Notes under the pieces: model-generated | The model's database searches: none | Told to the model about the DNA's origin: nothing | Seen by the model: only the letters and a program-made list of their open reading frames with translations | Translations under genes and position numbers: made by a program | Assembly (NCBI GenBank): GCA_003290165.1 | Contig: QNQO01006971.1 | Coordinates: 62,001 to 126,000 of the forward strand | Origin: Berberis thunbergii | Taxonomy: Eukaryota; Streptophyta; Magnoliopsida; Ranunculales; Berberidaceae | DNA length: 64,000 nt | Direction: 5' to 3' | Shown: piece by piece, positions 58,350-64,000 of the stretch | Layout: every line of letters starts with the position of its first letter | Numbering within the stretch: the first letter of the stretch is position 1

Positions 58350-58815
58350 GTACCTCCACAGATGGAACCCCCATGTACCTTTGGTCCAAAACTACCCTTG
58401 ATTCCTTCATTATTTCTCAAATAGGGGAATCATTCCTGGAGAACTGCGTATTATCTATGAAGAACCTTTAAGAACGAACAATTCTCTTTCTTTACAATGT
58501 CACTTTTATTTATTTTTCTATGTTACTTGTTAGAAGCAAGCCTTATTTTGATGCCAATCCAATTTGTTTTGGTATTTATATTTTTGTTGAATTAATGTTG
58601 TTTTTCTCACTTCTCATAATACCATGATTCCAGTTATTTAAATTGAAATGTTCAATTGTTAAAAGACCTAGCTTTAATATGAAATCTAAAAAGAGCATCA
58701 ATTGCACTCTCTTTCACCTTATCAAGGATCTGGGCTTTTATACTTTAGCAAGAAAACCCATGTTAGGTCTGTCTTGTTTTTAAGAAATGGGTTTATATGA
58801 AATTGGTTAAATTAC

Positions 58816-59347
58816 TGTTGGAATATTAAACCCACTCCAATTATCCATGGGCCTAAAATTGCCCATGTGCTTATACACGGTAGTACCATGTGAATTTACG
58901 GTGTAGTTGTACGATTGGTACCCACTGATATAGTTGTAGTCTCACGACCCCACTCTTGCTTCCGCTTGATATATGATTGGATTCGCCTTCTCTACAAGTT
59001 CGAGCTTTTAGAGAGTTGGCAATTTATCATGGTATCAGAGCATTAGTCTTCGGAGGTCGTGGGTTCGAGTCTCGTCCAGTGCAATCGCTGCGAGAATTTT
59101 CTGTATTTTCCTCGCACTTGCGCTGAGGGGGAGTGTTGGAATATTAAACCCACTCCAATTATCCATGAGCCTAAAATTGCCCATGTGCTTATACACAGTA
59201 ATACTGTGTGAATTTACGGTGTAGTTGTACGATTGGTACCCACCGATATAGTTGTAGTCTCACGACCCCGCTCTTGCTTCCGCTTGATATATGATTGGAT
59301 TCGCCTTCTCTACAAGTTCGAGCTTTTAGAGAGTTGGCAATTTATCA
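58816..59347 (+). mobile_element. Complete TRIM retrotransposon with two 214-bp LTRs
   Basis: The LTRs 58816-59029 and 59134-59347 are equal in length and nearly identical (TGTTGGAATATT ... GGCAATTTATCA), with only a handful of substitutions. A perfect primer-binding site TGGTATCAGAGC for initiator-Met tRNA follows the 5' LTR (59030-59041). A polypurine tract GCTGAGGGGGAGTG precedes the 3' LTR. Target duplication ATTAC (58811-58815) against ATTGC (59348-59352). The internal part is 104 bp and non-coding. It lies inside the long-TIR element, so it is the younger of the two. Confidence 0.95.
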
Positions 59348-60136
59348 ATTGCTATCACCTCTCTCACTTCACAGTAAACAACCAGGGAGCTGCAGCCAAG
59401 ATGCAATAGATCACAACCAACCTACAACCAAAGAAAAAGTTCCCCTTTTTCCTTCACGAATTGCAACCCAAAGTGGAAATCTTTACGCCTCCAAAGATAA
59501 TCACAACCAAGAATTCTTCACGAACAACAACAAGAAAAATCACAGTAGAGTGAGTTCAATCGCAAAACAACATAGTAAGAAAACAACAGGAAAAGAGATC
59601 TTCGCAGCAAAGAACAGATCAACTACAATCAAGTTTTTGGTAGCGTCTGTGAAGCCTACGACAACACCAAGGCTGGACTCTCCGTGGGAGCCTTCATCTC
59701 CGGTCGCCACTCATCCGGGTTGCTCTATCTCTCAATGAATAATAGAAGCAGAAGAAGGATATGAATCGTGATAGAGAGAGTTAATTGGTTGTTGTTGATT
59801 GTGGTTGATGGATCTGAATGAATTTGTGAAAAGTAGTGTTTTTTGCATCAATTTGATGGAATTAGGGAGGTGAAAATGGGGAGATTGTGATTTGGAGGTG
59901 GGGTTTCGATTGGAAAAGGAGAAGAATATTTTTCGGGATAAAGAAGAGAAAATAAATAAGGGGGTGGGGGCAATTTTGGGTTTTAGAGTAAAATGATCCA
60001 AACATTAGTTATTGACCAGTCAATCACGTGGACTTAACAGTTTCGTGAAAAAATGTGTTAGATTCAATTGGTTTTCAAAATGAGGACCAAACTTTAATAG
60101 GTATAAACTAATGAGTGTCAAACTAAAAAAAAACCC

Positions 60137-61627
60137 TTATTTTCAGCCTTAGAACTACCTTCAGGCTTATATATAAAATGATTTGCAGTAGCCATACTCA
60201 ACAAATTTCAATCCAATTCTCGTACAAAACACTAGATAGTTGTGGAACATATTCTCAAGTACTTAAGAAGAACTGGAGACTAGATATTGGTTTATATTAA
60301 TGAGGATTTGGTACCCATTGGATATATAGACTTAAACTTCCAATCTTGTCTAAATACCAAAAGGTCCACTTCTAATTGTGTTTACTTTAGGTAGTACAGA
60401 AACTTGCATTGTCAACTCCATCGTGAATATGTGCTATCATCAATCAAAATTAACAGTTTGCCCTCGAAAATTTGTTATTGACTTGGTTGTTGTTTCACGA
60501 CTAAAAACACATTTAGTTCTCTTCATTGTGATGATAATGCAACAATAATACAATCAAAAGAGCCTAGAAATCATAAGAGAGGCAAACATAGAGAACAAAT
60601 TTCACATCTAATTAGGGAGATAATACAACATGAAGACTTAGTTGTCCAAAAATCTGCATCGACAAACAACCTTGCAAACCCCAATAAATTTCTGTCAATT
60701 CGCATCTAGATAATATAGGCATTAGGTCTAATGAGATTTAGATAATTTATGTGTATGTTATTATATCAACAAATGGGAGATTGTGATCAATGCATCACAA
60801 TTTTTTTTGTTTATTTTGAATGATTGGTTATTAATTATTCATTGATATTTTGATTTCAGCACAACTTTAACATTGTATTGATTATTGCATGGTAACATTT
60901 ATTGAGATTCATGAGATAAATCAAATTTCAAGTTCTACAATGATAATGTAATATTTATTGAGTTTGTGAGTTATTCTCAAAACCTTAGAATTATGTGTAG
61001 AATATATTTGGCTAAATTATAAAAGTATGCAATGAGAGTTTGAGACTTAAAACACTTAGGGGTTGTAAGATTATTGGTGTGTTATTTGATAAGACAAGAA
61101 GTCAAAAGCTACGAAGACCAAAGTACAAGCCATAGCAAGATGACAAATAAGTCAAGCACAAAATTGGATCAAGTGAAGAAGAAGATTTAAGGCATTTGAA
61201 ATGGAAGACCAAAGTCAACCGAAGAAAAAATGTTAAAATTGATCAAATGATCAAATCCAAAAATATTGAGGTCCAAGATGAGGTTGAATTAAATCCATGA
61301 TAGTAGGGTTAAGAGGGAAAAATGTAGGATGACTCATTCTAGTAAACAACAAAGTAGCGAACGATTACTAAGAAAATGTTATTTGTGAATTTTAGAAAAA
61401 TAATTATTGATTAAGTTTGTAAAATCAATATAGGTAGACTGCAATAATATTGTAAATATGCACGACTAATTATAAAGACTCACATACTAGGTTATAAGTG
61501 ATCCAAATTATTCAAATGCGACAAAAATAGTCAACCCAATGTATCGTCTCAAGAAGATCAAATTAAAATTTGCTAGTAAAACCAAAGTCAAAATCAACTA
61601 AGGACCAAGTCAAATTAAGAAACCAAA
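60137..61627. other. Intergenic, nothing recognised
   Basis: AT-rich with no long frame. The phrase near 61120-61180 (GTCAAGCACAAAATTGGATCAAG type) recurs in variant form near 56510-56550, so part of it may be an old repeat. Confidence 0.4.
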
Positions 61628-62010
61628 CACTACAACATAAATAGGATACTATGACATGCACTGCACATCATCTAATGTTTATGACGACGTCCATTTGCAC
61701 GTCGAGGAATCAAGGATCGTAATAGGTGTGGTGCATTCTATGACATGCATTTTGCCTCATTGAATCATGTCTTTATAGGTTTTATATAAGTCGCTAATAT
61801 GTGCAACGACTTAAATTGCACATCATAAGTGTCTTCAATGACTTCCTTAGCGAGTCATGAAAAATGTGAAGTATGACGTGCCTTAAATGTCGTTGTGCAA
61901 GATGCAACTGATGAATTACGACGTGCCGGTCAAGACTTAACAAATTGTTGAGGGCGTGTAATGCACGACGTCTAATTGTAAACAACGACATCAAATAGTT
62001 TTCTAAAATT
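61628..62010. mobile_element. CACTA-type transposon end with subterminal repeats
   Basis: It begins CACTACAACATAAATAGG at 61628, the standard CACTA terminus. The next about 350 bp carry a cluster of short repeats in both orientations (ACGACGTC, GCACGTCG, TATGACGTGCC, TACGACGTGCC, GCACGACGTC), as CACTA subterminal regions do. No matching TTGTAGTG end was found to the right, so the element is truncated or its other end was lost. Confidence 0.72.
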
Positions 62011-62358
62011 AAAAAAAAATTAAATCATATATACACTTTCAAACTCAATGTATCGATAGCCCAAGCCATTCAACCATTCACCTTACAACTTAATGCACTT
62101 TTGAATAATCAGTAATAAAACACCATATAAGTCAGCAATTGTTTCATAAGCAACATGCACTTTTCAAGCTAGGGAAATATTTTCCAGTGCTAAAATCACT
62201 GTAATAATTAGGATATGCCATCAACATACAATTGTATCACAAAGGTCAAGGCTTCAAATTCAGAGTGAATATGAACTAATGCGTGAGATGTGAATCCTTA
62301 CAATTCTATCTAAGAAGAACAAAATTTTGCATGGAGATAGATACTACCACCTCATTGA

Positions 62359-63400
62359 TCAGAATTTAGTTGGAGAAATCGCATCATCAATCTTCATAAT
62401 CATATTTACAACCTGTGTAGCCAACAAGATCTATTGTTGTTTACCTATGAGGGTCTCAAAAACATTCTGCTCAAGCATGTCGTTTCTCCCAACATCATTA
62501 CAATCAATCCCATAGCATGGATTGTTTTCCTTGATTTGCTGTGATTTGACAACAGATAGTGTTTTAATGGGTTGAAGTCCATTATTCTATGTCAAAGCCA
62601 TTGGTACAAAATCAAAAGCCCCTGCGAATGCCCTTATTGCATACTGCTCAGCTCCAGGATATTTATTATCAGCAACCTCTGCAGCAATGGAACAAGAGAT
62701 CTTAGCTGACCCGCCATCATAGAATGGAGTTGTTACAAATGAGATTCCTTGCCACACATAAAATATTGTGTATATTGTGCTTAGTCTCCTCTATCATCAT
62801 CTTGATACCCCCACAAATGAATATGGTAACATCCCTTGAATTTGCACAATGTTCAATATAAAACATTTGATCTTCCGTTGTTCCAAATACTTTTTCTCTT
62901 ACTAAGCCAATCTTGCCAAGTTTTTCTGGAGTAAACTCCTGAACCTTGGCACAATTCTCCCATCCATTGCAATCGCAATAAGCTCCAGTTCTACTTCTCC
63001 GACCCATTTGACCACCGGATAACTAGGGTTGCTTCATCAAAAGATGGTTTGCTTCATCATCAAAACCCCATGACAGATAACTAGGGTTGTGCCAACATCT
63101 ATGCACTTTTGAACCATGCCATCATAGTACTTCACTTCATGTTCTCGCAAAGTCTAGAACCCCTCGACAATGTTGATGTCAACCTTATGCTTGGTCTTGG
63201 GCTTCGGTGGCTCAAATGGGCAAGTGCAAATAGCAATTTTTCCATCTTCAATTTGTTTTGGCATTTGTGGGTGTCTCATGTCTTTGTCAACAAGAATCCC
63301 ATAAATTAGCTCAGTATCTTCCAACTTGCTCCTACTTTCCCCTCTACTTTAATAAGTAGATGTCCAAGGAAATTACATCCGAACTTGTAGCCCTGCACAT
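62359..63400 (-). pseudogene. CCT5: CCT5 (TCP-1/CCT chaperonin epsilon subunit) pseudogene, intronless 3' two-thirds
   Basis: The intact protein is one of eight subunits of the cytosolic chaperonin that folds actin and tubulin. Minus-strand blocks: KVEGKVG, then ILVDKD near 63300; [10 protein letters not shown], an [22 protein letters not shown] region (decayed), [38 protein letters not shown] and LCVARNLI (63007-62717). Then come [27 protein letters not shown] and the final MKIDDAISPTKF before the stop at 62359. Frameshifts and in-frame stops (one after FVPMAL, one after GKQQ) disable it. About 330 codons run on without introns, which suggests a 5'-truncated retrocopy. No poly-A tail is visible. 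Confidence 0.88.
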
Positions 63401-64000
63401 ACAAAAAGAAATGGTTACCACAATATAAAGAACAATGTAGTTTATATATGCACGTAATATCAAACCAATTATCAGAAAAGAAAAGAAAAAACCCACACAA
63501 CATCCCATTCAGTGGTCTGCTTACAATTAGTTCACAGTAAGCCAACATGTGCTCTCAGTTCGTCTTCTTTCAGAATCAGGTCTAGGAGTATACAAGCACA
63601 CAACTTTGTATTGAAAATAGTTCAACTTTCGGAATCAGTTTTCTTCTAATCAATTTTATAAAGATATCTACACATCCCAAGACGTATGTTGCCACTGACT
63701 TAATCATTGAACTTTTATATTTTTACCACCGTAGCTTGAGGATCCACCAATACTTAAGGCTTCAAACAGATGTTAGAGATAAGAAATGTAAATAATGTTG
63801 AAGATAGAAAACCAAGGATCTGTAACCTGCAATGCAGAACTTGATGTGTCAAACTTGTAATATATATCACACAATTCCTACACCACTTCCAAAAAATTGA
63901 GAGACATTCATAATACCTTAGGGTACAAGGAGATGTCACTGAAGAAGCACAATTGTGGGATAACAACATAATATAGGTAAGGAAGAGAGTTTTAGGAGTA
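63401..64000. other. Intergenic sequence at the right edge
   Basis: Short minus-strand frames only (63548-63306 overlaps the CCT5 relic; 63969-63754). I see no further CCT5 exon and no other gene. Confidence 0.4.

Larger units (their letters stand above)
58078..60136. mobile_element. Long-TIR (Mutator-like) non-autonomous element carrying a nested TRIM
   Basis: The first about 180 bp (AGTATGAC... TATACCTATTAAAGTTTGG, then GTTAAGTCCACGTGATTGAC and TTTTGCTCTAAAACC) recur inverted at about 59960-60136 with high similarity. TIRs over 100 bp suggest a Mutator-like element. No target duplication is clear because the outer edges are T/A runs. The interior includes a CCA repeat (58319-58349), a short proline/His-rich frame (58191-58471) and a frame at 59295-59738 that starts in the TRIM LTR. 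None is a recognised gene. Confidence 0.75.

Noticed and set aside
58191..58471. Poly-Pro, poly-His and poly-Thr frames
   Set aside because: All three frames across the CCA repeat are open, which is a microsatellite effect.
1..64000. CRISPR arrays, bacterial operons, phage or riboswitch systems
   Set aside because: The sequence is a plant nuclear genome with introns and plant transposons; no regularly spaced short repeats with unique spacers were seen.

Overview
The window is nuclear DNA of a flowering plant, almost certainly a eudicot. It has an intron-rich DNA polymerase eta gene of plant type, an intronless UGT71-type glycosyltransferase, a plastid-targeting exon of stearoyl-ACP desaturase, a plastid DNA insert, and dense nested plant transposons. 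I could not fix the genus.

Only two genes look functional. On the minus strand, POLH (translesion DNA polymerase eta) runs from its ATG at 9556 leftward off the window. Eight exons (9556-9481, 7655-7535, 7464-7353, 7257-7090, 6950-6783, 6685-6582, 716-597, 379-256) join in phase into the first 331 codons. Also on the minus strand, an intact 472-codon UGT lies at 35892-34474.

Layout. 1-9556: POLH, with a 5.9-kb intron 6 and a hAT MITE in intron 1. 9686-13980: three TIR elements upstream of POLH, including a 2.8-kb foldback that ends about 130 bp before the ATG. 14450-28768: five LTRs of one Ty3/gypsy (Tat-like) family. They belong to a truncated copy interrupted by a TRIM, a two-LTR gag-only copy with in-frame tandem repeats, and two inverted solo LTRs, one split by a hAT element. 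28990-34217: a decayed hAT transposase gene and a cluster of non-autonomous hAT elements with 8-bp target duplications. 34474-35892: UGT. 36131-41385: a recent inverted duplication with arms of about 2.1 kb, each carrying the promoter/5'UTR, transit-peptide exon and intron start of a stearoyl-ACP desaturase plus a second exon-like fragment. 41860-43490: a foldback made of about 180-bp repeat units. 43991-50300: LTR and LINE remnants and two head-to-head truncated gypsy elements. 51113-52560: a SUF4-like zinc-finger pseudogene and a plastid rpl2 insert that keeps its group II intron end. 56819-60136: a hAT MITE, then a long-TIR element containing a complete TRIM. 61628-63400: a CACTA end and a CCT5 (chaperonin epsilon) pseudogene.

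Nothing suggests an operon-like or clustered pathway. The main interest is structural: several long inverted repeats that would be double-stranded if transcribed, one of them made from a fatty-acid desaturase gene start, and many insertions whose target duplications allow relative dating. All comparisons were made by eye; no database search was run.
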